A stretch of 36,282 nucleotides of DNA from Planctomycetota bacterium (lineage in GTDB: Bacteria > Planctomycetota > UBA11346), in NCBI GenBank assembly GCA_028280785.1, contig JANQLF010000153.1, forward strand, positions 1 through 36,282, read 5' to 3'. The position numbers were made by a program, and so were the translations under genes. The notes under the pieces are model-generated. The model made no database searches. It saw only the letters and a program-made list of their open reading frames with translations, and was not told where the DNA came from. Below are positions 17,490 to 26,119 of the stretch, piece after piece. Within the stretch, counting starts at the first letter, position 1. The number at the start of each line of letters is the position of its first letter.

Positions 17490-18704
17490 ATGACTAAACT
17501 TAGAACTCTACGTAACTTACATAACAGCCCTAGCGTCTTTGCCATGCTCTGTGCATCAGTGCTACTTCTGAGTAGCTGCGGCGTTGGGCAGAGTAACAAC
17601 ATCTTTGACATCACAGCGCGAAACGACTTTCAAAATACAACAGTTATTACAGCCGGAACGAACCCATCAATCACCGTTCCGGTCATTTTAAATGATGACG
17701 TTGTTCAACTTGTTGATGTGAATCATACGTCGACCGGTTTATCTGGTCGCCCTTTTAATTTCGATAACTCGGTAACACCATACAATACCGATACAGATCT
17801 TTCTTATCACATAAATGGCGGTAATCCGCATCTTCCTCCTTATCATGATCCTTCTGATATGGCTGGTTCGGTTGCTAAGGCGCCCGGTTTTGATCCAACA
17901 TTATTAGATACGGTGCAATTGGTGTATACGCCTGTTGCCAACAATCATGGTGTAGATTGGTTCTCTTATACCCCGCTTGGTATCAATGGTGCAAGCGACA
18001 CTGCTTATGTCTTCGTTCGCTATGTGCGCATTGCTCAGGACAGACATGAGCCTGATGACTTTATTCAATTTGCTCGGGATATTACTGATTTTATTTTTCC
18101 ACGTGGTCAACACTTATACGAAACACATAACAGTGATTATAACAATCCTGTGCCGCGACCATGTGCTGCGTACGGTAACGTGATCCTAGGAATGAACATT
18201 GCTGGTGACCGTGACTGGTGGGTTTTCCGCATTCCAAGCGGAATGAATAACGCGAATATTACGATAAAAGGATCTACTCCACACCAATTAGATTGGTCAG
18301 ATCGAGGTTCTTTCCAAGATACTGAAAATGAACTTTGTATAACTTTAATTGAAGAAGCGACGGGTCTTCCTCCGCAGTATTTAACTGGTTTACCAAATTT
18401 GCCTATTGCAGAGCGTTACACGCAAAATCCTGACTTCCCGCTGCCGCGCCCTTATTGGATTACATCACGTCCATCTGGTGCTTTCACGCATTTAGTTCAA
18501 TTAAATCGTAATAGTAAAAACCCAACCCCAGAAGGTCTGTGGTTTAAGTGGAAGTTGGATGCTGACTCTCAGTTTTTAAATCGTCGTAAGGTCTTCATTC
18601 GTGTGAATCCACGTCCGCGCATAATGTCGGCTGTTTGTGGAGGTACACCTGTATACGAGCCACATGGTGATTATCGAATCGATATAGTATTGGGGCGCAT
18701 CTAA
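17490..18704 (+). CDS. Putative lipoprotein with Ig/cadherin-like and pre-peptidase-like regions
   Basis: 404 residues. The N-terminus has a positively charged start, a hydrophobic core and the lipobox LLSSC (Cys30), so a signal-peptidase-II lipoprotein is likely. The mature protein begins CGVGQSNNIFDITARND, a pattern shared with the next gene (CGVSGANSVFNANARPD). Residues ~50-180 resemble bacterial 'VLANDxD...YTPxxNxxGxDxFxYT' Ig/cadherin-like modules: VPVILNDDV, then LVYTPVANNHGVDWFSYTP. Residues ~185-270 contain HEPDDFIQFARDI, ETHNSD and GDRDWWVFRIP, like the 'EPDDtxxxA..I...D.DWF' core of pre-peptidase C-terminal domains. GAAGG precedes the ATG at short spacing. The stop overlaps the next start (TAATG). 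A surface or outer-membrane structural role is inferred only. Confidence 0.65.
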   Translation: MTKLRTLRNLHNSPSVFAMLCASVLLLSSCGVGQSNNIFDITARNDFQNTTVITAGTNPSITVPVILNDDVVQLVDVNHTSTGLSGRPFNFDNSVTPYNTDTDLSYHINGGNPHLPPYHDPSDMAGSVAKAPGFDPTLLDTVQLVYTPVANNHGVDWFSYTPLGINGASDTAYVFVRYVRIAQDRHEPDDFIQFARDITDFIFPRGQHLYETHNSDYNNPVPRPCAAYGNVILGMNIAGDRDWWVFRIPSGMNNANITIKGSTPHQLDWSDRGSFQDTENELCITLIEEATGLPPQYLTGLPNLPIAERYTQNPDFPLPRPYWITSRPSGAFTHLVQLNRNSKNPTPEGLWFKWKLDADSQFLNRRKVFIRVNPRPRIMSAVCGGTPVYEPHGDYRIDIVLGRI

Positions 18705-19642
18705 TGAATAAGTCATCAATATTTTGGTTGTCCGCATCAATCATGGCTTTATCAGCTTGTGGTGTAAGCGGTGCTAACAGTGTGTTTAATGCCAATGCGC
18801 GCCCCGATATCTATCAATCAAACGCTGTTCTAGCAACATCTACGACATTTGACATTATGGGGAATGACGGTGGTTCAGGAGCAACCATTGAAGATGTCAC
18901 TGATGGATATTTCGGTTCAGTAACAATCGGTACCGGTGCTTTGGATGTAACCTATGATCCATTTACGGTGAATACGGATACGTACTTTGCTGATTGGTTT
19001 ACCTATCGAATTCGCGCTAATAACTATAGCTGGGATCAAGGTCGCGTTGCAGTACGTTTTGCTGAGTCGCCAACTGATACTTATGAACCAGACGATTTCC
19101 AAGAATTTGCTCGACCAATACGGTTGCGTTTAGGTATTCCAACCAGGGAAACTCACACTTCAGACATTACCAATCCAGTAAACCCAGGTGCTGGCGGTTC
19201 CTTCTTGGGCAGCGGCCAAACAATTGGTGGTGATGAAGATTGGTTCCGTGTTGATGTCCCGGTTCCAAGTGCAGGCAATGCATCTTGGTTGCGCATTGAC
19301 ACGATTTTACCTAATGTTGCATCGGCTGCAGATCATAACGCATGTGTAATTACGATGATGGATCAATGGGGATTTATGGCGGCTGACTTACTTGGTGCAG
19401 CCTTAATTGAAACTGCTGGTAGTGGTCCTGGTTCAAATGACTCGTATGGCGGTACTGACGCGACACAACTTGATCGTGGTCTTGTGCCAGATACGGCAAC
19501 GGCTTCAGTTCGCTATTTAGTACGCATCAATCCTGAAAATGGACATAAGGGTGAATATGAAGTGGAATTTACCCTTTACGAAGCACCGCCGCCAGTTATC
19601 GCTGCACCAGTTGGTGTGAGTACTGTTAAGCTAGAGAAGTAA
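18704..19642 (+). CDS. Putative lipoprotein, shorter paralogue of the upstream gene
   Basis: 312 residues. Lipobox ALSAC with Cys19. It repeats the upstream protein's plan: CGVSGANSVFNANARPD; an Ig/cadherin-like part with FDIMGNDGG and DWFTYRIRA; then YEPDDFQEFARPI, ETHTSDITNPV and GGDEDWFRVDVP (pre-peptidase-like). The order EPDDF, ETH-SD, NPV and DW is conserved between the two, so they arose by tandem duplication followed by strong divergence. A Pro/Ala-rich tail closes the protein. It starts on the TAATG overlap with the upstream stop, so the two are co-translated and probably act together at the cell surface. No recognised enzymatic motif. Confidence 0.65.
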   Translation: MNKSSIFWLSASIMALSACGVSGANSVFNANARPDIYQSNAVLATSTTFDIMGNDGGSGATIEDVTDGYFGSVTIGTGALDVTYDPFTVNTDTYFADWFTYRIRANNYSWDQGRVAVRFAESPTDTYEPDDFQEFARPIRLRLGIPTRETHTSDITNPVNPGAGGSFLGSGQTIGGDEDWFRVDVPVPSAGNASWLRIDTILPNVASAADHNACVITMMDQWGFMAADLLGAALIETAGSGPGSNDSYGGTDATQLDRGLVPDTATASVRYLVRINPENGHKGEYEVEFTLYEAPPPVIAAPVGVSTVKLEK

Positions 19643-19691
19643 TTTAAAAAAAGTATTGGCTTTATCTCAACGAGTATCTCAAATACCGGCC

Positions 19692-20330
19692 ATGCGGCCG
19701 GTATTATTCGTTGGTGGAGCTCCACAATTACAAGTCGATGCAGTGCGCTATATGAGTGTACATGCGAGTGGGGATACGGCAGTTCAACTTTCAAAATTTC
19801 TACATGTTGATCACGCGTGCACCTTGTTGTTATCGTCTCTTGTGCATCTCGATATAGAAGCCTTGCGGTACACGACACGTCAGGAATTGGAGCAGCATAT
19901 CCAAGCTTTTATAAAAAATCATCCAGACTGTATAATTGTTATGAGTGCAGCTGTTAATGATTACGAAGTGTCGAAAGTGTCGAGTGTGGGCCCAGATGAC
20001 TCAGAGAAAACATTTAAACCCGGTGAAAAGGTGCCGTCAGGTGCAAAGCAAATTTCAATAACTTTAGAGCCAACATCAAAGCTCGTTGATAATCTTGCTT
20101 CATATGGTCATCGAGGTCCGTTGATAGCATTTAAATATGAAGATAAGTCTACGGTCATAAGCAGTGCGCAGAATCTGCTAAAAAGAACAGGGGCACGTGC
20201 TGTTTTAGCCAACAGCTTGTGTGCTTCTGTTCAGGCAGTTGTTCTCTCTGATCACATAGAAAAATGTGATGATCGCGAAACGGCGTTAGCTTATTTGGCT
20301 GAATTAATTAAAAAATGGGCAACTGATTAA
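19692..20330 (+). CDS. Phosphopantothenate--cysteine ligase (CoaB) domain protein, stand-alone
   Basis: 212 residues from ATG 19692; an alternative TTG at 19656 adds 12 residues, and neither has a good Shine-Dalgarno. Seen: VLFVGGAPQLQVDAVRYMSVHASGD, matching 'iTaGGT.e.iDpVR.isN.SSGk' of CoaB, then MSAAVNDYEV (the conserved A-V-x-D-Y segment), an I-T-L-E-PTSKLV segment and LIAFKYE. CoaB couples cysteine to 4'-phosphopantothenate in CoA synthesis. The usual N-terminal flavin decarboxylase half (CoaC) is absent, so this is either a split CoaB or a CoaB-like protein. GGT reads GGA here. It converges on nadK with a 4-bp overlap of stops. Confidence 0.68.
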   Translation: MRPVLFVGGAPQLQVDAVRYMSVHASGDTAVQLSKFLHVDHACTLLLSSLVHLDIEALRYTTRQELEQHIQAFIKNHPDCIIVMSAAVNDYEVSKVSSVGPDDSEKTFKPGEKVPSGAKQISITLEPTSKLVDNLASYGHRGPLIAFKYEDKSTVISSAQNLLKRTGARAVLANSLCASVQAVVLSDHIEKCDDRETALAYLAELIKKWATD

Positions 20331-21193
20331 AGTGAATCAGTTATAAGAATAAGCGGTTCCGCTGAAGCTTTGAATTCAACGCTTGCACCGGGGGCTAATT
20401 CTTTGAATTGATAGTCACCATCGATGTAGAGGTTAATTCCAAGTATACTTGGACATAAGCTTAGTTTGCGTGGTGGAATCTGCGTGTCTTCTAAAAGCGT
20501 TATCGGCGCATGAAGTGTAAATGCCTCACGGACTTTATAGAGAAGGGCTGGTTGATGGGCGGAGACAGGTTGCATGCCGGCACTATGTATGGCACCTGTG
20601 CTACCAGAGCCGGTTGAAACCCATACACCCGAAGAAAATTGCCGCTCTGTATTGTCGTCAGTGGTAATAATATAACGCGTCATAGCAGCAGGATTTTTAT
20701 TGGTGAAAAGACAGTCATTTAAAAAGCGATAGATAGAATCATCGCCCTCGATAGTCGCTTCTAGTCGTGGTATACGCTCTTCTTGGTGTTTTTGTTCCAG
20801 CCATAAATCAAATAGCTGTGGAAAAGTATCACGGTTACCACGTGTGTAATTCCCAACGCTGCGGCTAGGATCTGAATTAACACTCAATATTGGTGTATTG
20901 CCAATAATACCATTAACGGCCAAAACGGTACCATCTCCGCCGACAGTAATGACGAGATCTTTGCCTTCTATATCGTCTTTACTGACATCAGCCAATGTGC
21001 GCTGTGTTACATGATGACCAGATAAATGATCAAGTACGGCATTTAATGAAATATCATGTTCTTGCTTACCAGTTTTTAATTGCTCGACATCAACAATGCC
21101 GTGTTCACTCATGCGATCTATGTCCTGTTCGCTGAGCAGGGTGAGCTTGGGAATTTTAGATACGACCAGGATATTTTTTAATGATGTGTTCAT
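20327..21193 (-). CDS. nadK: NAD kinase
   Basis: 288 residues. It phosphorylates NAD to NADP. Seen: ITVGGDGTVL (82-91, the GGDGT motif with the catalytic Asp), SVNSDPSRSVGNYT (the NxDP-type segment, often NTDP-like), NDCLFTNKNPAAMTRY (the conserved ND...P...R strand) and GVWVSTGSGSTGA (the GxxxSTxxGSTA motif). The C-terminal INLYIDGDYQF carries the DG pair. The region before GGDGT is about 80 residues, typical length. The start overlaps the dxr stop by ATGA, making it third in a hisC-dxr-nadK unit. DXR uses NADPH, a loose metabolic link at best. Confidence 0.87.
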   Translation of the reverse strand: MNTSLKNILVVSKIPKLTLLSEQDIDRMSEHGIVDVEQLKTGKQEHDISLNAVLDHLSGHHVTQRTLADVSKDDIEGKDLVITVGGDGTVLAVNGIIGNTPILSVNSDPSRSVGNYTRGNRDTFPQLFDLWLEQKHQEERIPRLEATIEGDDSIYRFLNDCLFTNKNPAAMTRYIITTDDNTERQFSSGVWVSTGSGSTGAIHSAGMQPVSAHQPALLYKVREAFTLHAPITLLEDTQIPPRKLSLCPSILGINLYIDGDYQFKELAPGASVEFKASAEPLILITDSL

Positions 21194-22323
21194 GATTGGA
21201 GTCGCTGACGCATTTCGGTATCAAAATTAATGATATCTTGAATACTCGCATTGTGGTTTTGAGTGACCAGCGGTAAAGTAGATTCTATGCATTTAAATAT
21301 ATCCTGGAAGGCTATTTGATCTTTTAAATACTGATCTACCGCTATTTCATTTGCGGCGTTTAGCGCGCATGGACCAAAATCACCAAGTTCTAAGGATTGA
21401 CGGGCTAATTGGATGCTTGGGAATAAATCATGATTGACATCTTCAAAATTAAGGCTGCCGAGCTCAATGAAATTCGGTGTTTCCACTAATCCATTTTTGT
21501 GTTCTGGCCATGTTAATGCATATTGAATGGGCGTACGCATGTCCGGTAAGCCTAGTTGAGCAATCACCGACCCGTCCTTATAGGCCACCATGCTGTGAAT
21601 GATGCTTTCGGGATGAATTATAACTTTGATGTGGTCACTGCTCATATTGAAGAGATGGTGAGCCTCGATGAGCTCCAGGCCTTTATTCATGAGCGTAGCG
21701 GAATCTATGGTGATTTTATCGCCCATCGACCAGTTGGGATGTTGTAGAGCATCTTCTTTTTTAATGTCTGTTAGATCTGTTCTTCCACGTAGGGGGCCAC
21801 CGCTACCAGTCAGATAAATATCGCGAATTTCGTGATTTTTATGTTGCTCGATGCATTGCCAAATTGCCGAATGTTCGCTGTCGACGGGTATAACTTGTGC
21901 ATTGTGTTTTTGTGCGGTCTCCATTACTAGGCGACCAGCTATGACTAATGGTTCTTTGTTGGCAATACAGATTCGTTTACCCGCACGACATGCTGCCAGC
22001 GTCGATTGTAAGCCAATCGCTCCAACGATAGCTGTTAACACAGTGTCTACATCATCATCAGCAGCGATGTCATCAAGATGCTTATGACCTGCAAACACTT
22101 CAACCGCATGCCCAGCGAGGGCTTGTTTAACTGTTTGATAATGATCTTCATTGGTAACAACCACTCGCTTAACATTGTAGCGTAAAGTTTGTTCAACGAG
22201 CAATTGATGGTTATTATGTGCACTGATTGCGTGCACTGACATTCCTAAATGTTCGGCAACAGATAATGCATTAACGCCAATACTGCCAGTAGAACCTAAA
22301 ACACATAGGCGCCTGTTTTTCAT
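21190..22323 (-). CDS. dxr: 1-deoxy-D-xylulose 5-phosphate reductoisomerase
   Basis: 377 residues from the ATG at 22323, which gives an ATGA overlap with hisC; another in-frame ATG two codons earlier is possible. This is the second step of the MEP isoprenoid pathway: DXP to MEP with NADPH. Seen: LGSTGSIG (NADPH-binding), NKEPLVIAG, PVDSEHSAIWQ (metal-binding Asp and Glu), TGSGGPLRG, HPNWSMGDKITIDSATLMNKGLELIEAHHLF and HPESIIHSMV. Length and all motifs are normal. It lies between hisC and nadK in an overlapping minus-strand unit. Confidence 0.95.
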   Translation of the reverse strand: MKNRRLCVLGSTGSIGVNALSVAEHLGMSVHAISAHNNHQLLVEQTLRYNVKRVVVTNEDHYQTVKQALAGHAVEVFAGHKHLDDIAADDDVDTVLTAIVGAIGLQSTLAACRAGKRICIANKEPLVIAGRLVMETAQKHNAQVIPVDSEHSAIWQCIEQHKNHEIRDIYLTGSGGPLRGRTDLTDIKKEDALQHPNWSMGDKITIDSATLMNKGLELIEAHHLFNMSSDHIKVIIHPESIIHSMVAYKDGSVIAQLGLPDMRTPIQYALTWPEHKNGLVETPNFIELGSLNFEDVNHDLFPSIQLARQSLELGDFGPCALNAANEIAVDQYLKDQIAFQDIFKCIESTLPLVTQNHNASIQDIINFDTEMRQRLQS

Positions 22324-23420
22324 GTGCATATTTCTTTAAGCGCATCAACTAATGCTTGATTTTCTTCAGGTGTACCGGCTGTAATGCGAACATAGTTTCG
22401 AAGTTCATCAGTATTCCACCAACGAATAAGTATATCGCGATCCTTGAGCTGCTGATAAATATTTTGTGCATTTTCACCAACATGACAAAGAATAAAATTC
22501 CCTTCGCTGGGTGGCCATTGCCATCCAAATGCAGTCAGTTCTTTTTCTAGCCAGGCTTTTGAATCCAGGGTTTGTTGAACAATTTTTTTATGATAACTTC
22601 TATCTGCTAAGGCCGCTTCTGCAGCGATTTGACTCATAACATTAACGTTGTAGCTGTCTTTAACTTTATTGAATTCGTTGATCAAGGTAGGATTACTAAA
22701 TAAAAGTCCTACACGAGCTCCGGCTAAGCTGAAACTTTTAGAAAAAGTTCGCAGCACAACGACATTGTCATAGTCATTGATTAACGAAATAAGTCCTTGC
22801 CGTTGTTCATCTTCTTGGGCAAAATCGATGTAAGCTTCATCGATAACCACGATTCCTGAAAAGCGCTCAACGATAGACTTGATGGTTTCTCGTTTTTCCA
22901 GAGTACCTGATGGATTATTTGGGTTGGCGATAAGGCATAAGGCGGCATCGACTTCACCTATGTGTGGATCAATTTGCCAAGTGCAGGCGTCTGTACTTAA
23001 ATTAATTTTATAGGGAACGTGAAGGACTTCGACGTTCTGTATATCCGCCAGGGTGTCGTAGAGGCCGTAGCTGGGCCATGGGCAGATTACTTTGGCCTGA
23101 TTGGTACATATACTGCGATAAATAATGGTCAGACAGTCATCGGATCCGTTGCCAACTAAAATTTGCTCTGGGCTACATTTGTAGTGTTCAGCGGCAAGAT
23201 TTCGTAAAGTATCAGAGGCGGGACTTGGATACTGGCGCAATGCATCCTGGTTGATAGCAGCAATTGCCTCAAAGACCTTTGGTGAGGCAGGCCACGGGCA
23301 CTCATTGGTATTCAATTTAGTGGCATTATTAATCTGCTCTCCAGGGGCATAGGCTGCCATATCCTGAATGTTCTGACGAATAAATCGCTTTGGCCCATTG
23401 TTGCTACTGGCGCTGCTCAT
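22320..23420 (-). CDS. hisC: Histidinol-phosphate aminotransferase
   Basis: 366 residues from the ATG at 23420. An in-frame ATG at 23444 adds MIWLDYAS, which looks unlike the family; neither start has a Shine-Dalgarno. It is a PLP-dependent class I/II aminotransferase acting on imidazole acetol phosphate in histidine synthesis. Seen: IRQNIQDMAAYAPGEQ (typical HisC opening), KLNTNECPW, GNGSDDCL (PLP phosphate), ANPNNPSG, VVIDEAYIDFA, and RTFSKSFSLAGARVG with the Schiff-base Lys (residue 228). The end, YVRITAGTPEENQALVDAL, is also typical. It is divergent from lepB and first in the hisC-dxr-nadK unit. No other his gene is present. Confidence 0.92.
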   Translation of the reverse strand: MSSASSNNGPKRFIRQNIQDMAAYAPGEQINNATKLNTNECPWPASPKVFEAIAAINQDALRQYPSPASDTLRNLAAEHYKCSPEQILVGNGSDDCLTIIYRSICTNQAKVICPWPSYGLYDTLADIQNVEVLHVPYKINLSTDACTWQIDPHIGEVDAALCLIANPNNPSGTLEKRETIKSIVERFSGIVVIDEAYIDFAQEDEQRQGLISLINDYDNVVVLRTFSKSFSLAGARVGLLFSNPTLINEFNKVKDSYNVNVMSQIAAEAALADRSYHKKIVQQTLDSKAWLEKELTAFGWQWPPSEGNFILCHVGENAQNIYQQLKDRDILIRWWNTDELRNYVRITAGTPEENQALVDALKEICT

Positions 23421-23499
23421 ACTGGCATAATCAAGCCAAATCATGCTTTTGCAACGATAGGGTGTGTAAGGACTTGGATGATAGCGTGTCTACCATTGC

Positions 23500-25161
23500 A
23501 TGCAGATTGACCGACCTAAAACCTATTCCATGGATGCAGAAAATACCAATTTTGAGGACCAGCTGCCAGCCGTTCAAAAATGGTTTAATGGTTTTTTTGA
23601 GAATTGGATTTTCGCATTTATTGTTGCGATGGTCATCCGGCAGTTTTTCTTAGAGCCTTTTGTTATCCCAACCGCATCAATGGAACCAATGTTGTTGGGC
23701 AGTATGCGTTGGACTGAAGCGGATCATGTAGTGGTCAATAAATTCACCCATCGGTTTACCGATGCGCAACGTTGGGATGTAACGGTTTTTGAATTTCCAA
23801 TCCCCGAGGTGAAAAAAAATGGTCATGAAGTGCGCTTGTGGGGGTTGAGTAAAAACGAACTGGAAGCCAATTGGCTGAGCAGTCCATTACAACACCGAAA
23901 TTTTGTCAAACGCATGGTGGTTTTACCAGGTGATGAATTTTATGTGTCTGGTGGCGATGTATACATTAAAGACGGTGATGTTTTCGATGTCGCTCGTAAG
24001 CCGATTGAGGTGCAAGAGGCATTGTGGCAAAATATGTATACGCATGGCATAGAGGACGATTATTTACCCTGGTCGAGTGGTGCAAAACTCGTCGATGGTG
24101 AAATACATATAAAACCTGGTCAATTACCAATTTATTTCAAACAGCCATTAATTAACCTCTATATGAAGCCTGGCCTCTATCGTGTACATAATATGAAGAA
24201 TATGGCTGTATCAGCTAATCTTAATTTAAGCATGGAAAAACCCAGGTTTCAGTTGAATAATGTCAAAGGAAATATTTGGGATTTGAAGGGTAAGTGGGCA
24301 ATTTATAGGTTAAAATCAAAAGAGTTAGATAGTAAAGAGCATGGATCGATGCTTAATCGTCAAATGACTGAATTTATTGGTGATATTCGTGTGCGCTTTC
24401 AAATAAGTGATATTAATGGTAGTGTACAACTGCAAGTTACTAATCGAGATCAAGTGCGTTATATTTTGCAGTTATTACCGAAGGGCTGGCAAGTGCTTCG
24501 ACAAAATGGCGAAAAAGAAGAATTGTTATTTCAAGGGCAGGATGATGTCATTGATAAATCGTGTGCGTTTGTGCATCTTGATAATCAGGTTTGGTTCGAA
24601 CTCGATGGAAAGGTCCTGCATGAAAAGATTTCGGAGCAGGCACCAAAAAATCCAGATGCAGCCTGTACAATAAAATGGGGTGGGAAGGGATCGCTCCGTT
24701 TAAAGGCCTGTGCTGTTGACCGTGATGTTCATTATACGAAATCAGGTTTTTTAACCGATTTGCGCAGAGATGTAAAATTAGCAGCTGATTGGCGACAGAG
24801 GTTGAGTGGGTTGTATGGTCCTACGGATGATGAGGCACTCCGGGCAGATAAGAGCCCACTCGCTTTGGCTTACAAAGAGTCCATGGAGCACCATCAGTTG
24901 AGACATGGCCTCATAGATGCTCAAATCTTAGTGAGAGAACGTCTCTTGGGGCATACACCGAATTCACGAGAGTCGCGATACCCAATTGGTAATAGCCCTA
25001 AGAATGCGCTTACAGCTCCAGATAACGCTTATTTGATGTTTGGTGATAATAGTCCATTTAGTTGGGATTCACGTGATTGGGGATGGGTGCCTGGAACCAA
25101 CATTCGCGGCCGCGCGGCGTGGGTAGTATTACCTATCAAACGTTGGAAGGGCATTCGATGA
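23500..25161 (+). CDS. lepB: Signal peptidase I with large internal insertion
   Basis: 553 residues, about twice the usual length. One N-terminal membrane helix (about 34-50) is followed by the catalytic serine in FVIPTASMEPML (Ser60), then VVVNKF, and the general-base lysine in NFVKRMVVLPGD (Lys137). The last conserved box, MFGDNSPFSWDSRDWG (about 513-528), lies ~375 residues further on; in short LepB enzymes these boxes are close. The insert includes IWDLKGKWAIYRL and VWFELDGKVLHEK..., which look like a beta-sandwich. It cleaves signal peptides of exported proteins at the membrane's outer face. The start at 23500 is uncertain (ATG also at 23530; no Shine-Dalgarno). It begins the long plus-strand run. 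Confidence 0.88.
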   Translation: MQIDRPKTYSMDAENTNFEDQLPAVQKWFNGFFENWIFAFIVAMVIRQFFLEPFVIPTASMEPMLLGSMRWTEADHVVVNKFTHRFTDAQRWDVTVFEFPIPEVKKNGHEVRLWGLSKNELEANWLSSPLQHRNFVKRMVVLPGDEFYVSGGDVYIKDGDVFDVARKPIEVQEALWQNMYTHGIEDDYLPWSSGAKLVDGEIHIKPGQLPIYFKQPLINLYMKPGLYRVHNMKNMAVSANLNLSMEKPRFQLNNVKGNIWDLKGKWAIYRLKSKELDSKEHGSMLNRQMTEFIGDIRVRFQISDINGSVQLQVTNRDQVRYILQLLPKGWQVLRQNGEKEELLFQGQDDVIDKSCAFVHLDNQVWFELDGKVLHEKISEQAPKNPDAACTIKWGGKGSLRLKACAVDRDVHYTKSGFLTDLRRDVKLAADWRQRLSGLYGPTDDEALRADKSPLALAYKESMEHHQLRHGLIDAQILVRERLLGHTPNSRESRYPIGNSPKNALTAPDNAYLMFGDNSPFSWDSRDWGWVPGTNIRGRAAWVVLPIKRWKGIR

Positions 25162-25372
25162 CAGTTATTAACAGAGTTTTCCACAAAGTGGCTGCTTGAA
25201 AATTACTCATGAAATCTCTAGGTATTATGTCGAATTATAAATGTATGTTACAATCCGATAGTCACTTAAGATATTATATAAATTATATTTACATAAAAAA
25301 TCTCCCTGCTTTCTGTTACACTAAATTAATACACATGCTTCGGTCCCTTAAGTTACTCCTGAGTTTTCCACA
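25162..25372. other. AT-rich intergenic region with two DnaA-box-like direct repeats
   Basis: 211 bp between lepB and lptB. The 13-mer GAGTTTTCCACAA occurs at 25174-25186 and again at 25361-25373, immediately at the lptB start codon. Each copy follows AGTTA by 5-6 nt. The TTTTCCACA core fits the relaxed DnaA-box consensus TTWTNCACA. Between the copies lies a very AT-rich stretch (about 25227-25300). A plausible sigma70 promoter is TTACAA (25248-25253), 18 bp, TATTAT (25272-25277); an extended -10 TGTTACACT (25314-25322) is another. No gene is seen. Confidence 0.45.
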
Positions 25373-26092
25373 ATGAATTTATTCAAAATCGATAGACTGA
25401 GTAAGACTTATGGGAAACGCCAGGTGGTATCAGGTGTTTCTATGCAGGTTGATGAGGGAGAAATCGTTGGCTTGTTGGGGGCAAACGGGGCAGGTAAATC
25501 GACCACATTTCGCATGGCGCTTGGAATTGTCAGCCCGGATACAGGGAGCATATCCTTCCAAGGCGTCGATATTACTAAGCTGCCAATGCACAAACGAGCA
25601 CGTTTAGGTATCGGTTACTTAGCTCAGGAACCCACGATTTTTGCACAACTAAGTGTAGCTGAAAATATTCAGATTATTTTACAGCAGTACTACCCGAAAG
25701 GCGAGCATGAAGACCGGCTGAAGAAACTTATGGATGAGCTTAGCATCGGGCACTTGCGCGACAATTTAGCTGGAAGTTTATCCGGTGGTGAGCGGCGACG
25801 TTTGGAGATTACTCGTTCATTGGTGGTTGAGCCAAAAATATTATTCTTTGATGAGCCATTTGCCGGCGTTGATCCCAAGAATCGAGCGGATATCAGAGCG
25901 GTTACTGAAGAGATTCGTTCGCGGGGGATAAGCGTGCTCATTACTGATCATCATGCAGAGGCAATTTTGAATATGGTCGATAGGCTCTATGTGATGGAAA
26001 ATGGAAGTATTTTGGCGGAGGGAACACCTACGGAAATTGTTAATAACGACGAAGTGCGGAGAGGTTATCTTGGCGATGATTTTAAACTGTAA
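25373..26092 (+). CDS. lptB: LPS export ABC transporter ATP-binding protein LptB
   Basis: 239 residues, the usual LptB length. Walker A is GANGAGKST (36-44), the signature LSGGERRRLEITR (136-148), Walker B/D-loop FFDEPFAGVDP (158-168) and the switch His193 in ITDHHAEA. The combination LSGGERRR, DEPFAGVDP and ITDHHVRE-like ITDHHAEA is characteristic of LptB. It would drive lipopolysaccharide extraction from the inner membrane with LptF/LptG, which are not in the window, and so argues for an LPS-bearing outer membrane. There is no Shine-Dalgarno: the DnaA-box-like repeat runs into the ATG. Confidence 0.88.
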   Translation: MNLFKIDRLSKTYGKRQVVSGVSMQVDEGEIVGLLGANGAGKSTTFRMALGIVSPDTGSISFQGVDITKLPMHKRARLGIGYLAQEPTIFAQLSVAENIQIILQQYYPKGEHEDRLKKLMDELSIGHLRDNLAGSLSGGERRRLEITRSLVVEPKILFFDEPFAGVDPKNRADIRAVTEEIRSRGISVLITDHHAEAILNMVDRLYVMENGSILAEGTPTEIVNNDEVRRGYLGDDFKL

Positions 26093-26119
26093 TAAAATCT
26101 CGATGAGAACTAATTAAGC

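Noticed and set aside
17258..17497. 79-codon open frame in the gap before the lipoproteins
   Set aside because: It begins with TTG, has no ribosome site, shows no family pattern, and overlaps the lipoprotein start; the region looks regulatory.
20816..20824. Isolated DnaA-box-like TGTGGAAAA inside nadK
   Set aside because: A single match in coding sequence is expected by chance in a window this long; it is not part of a cluster.
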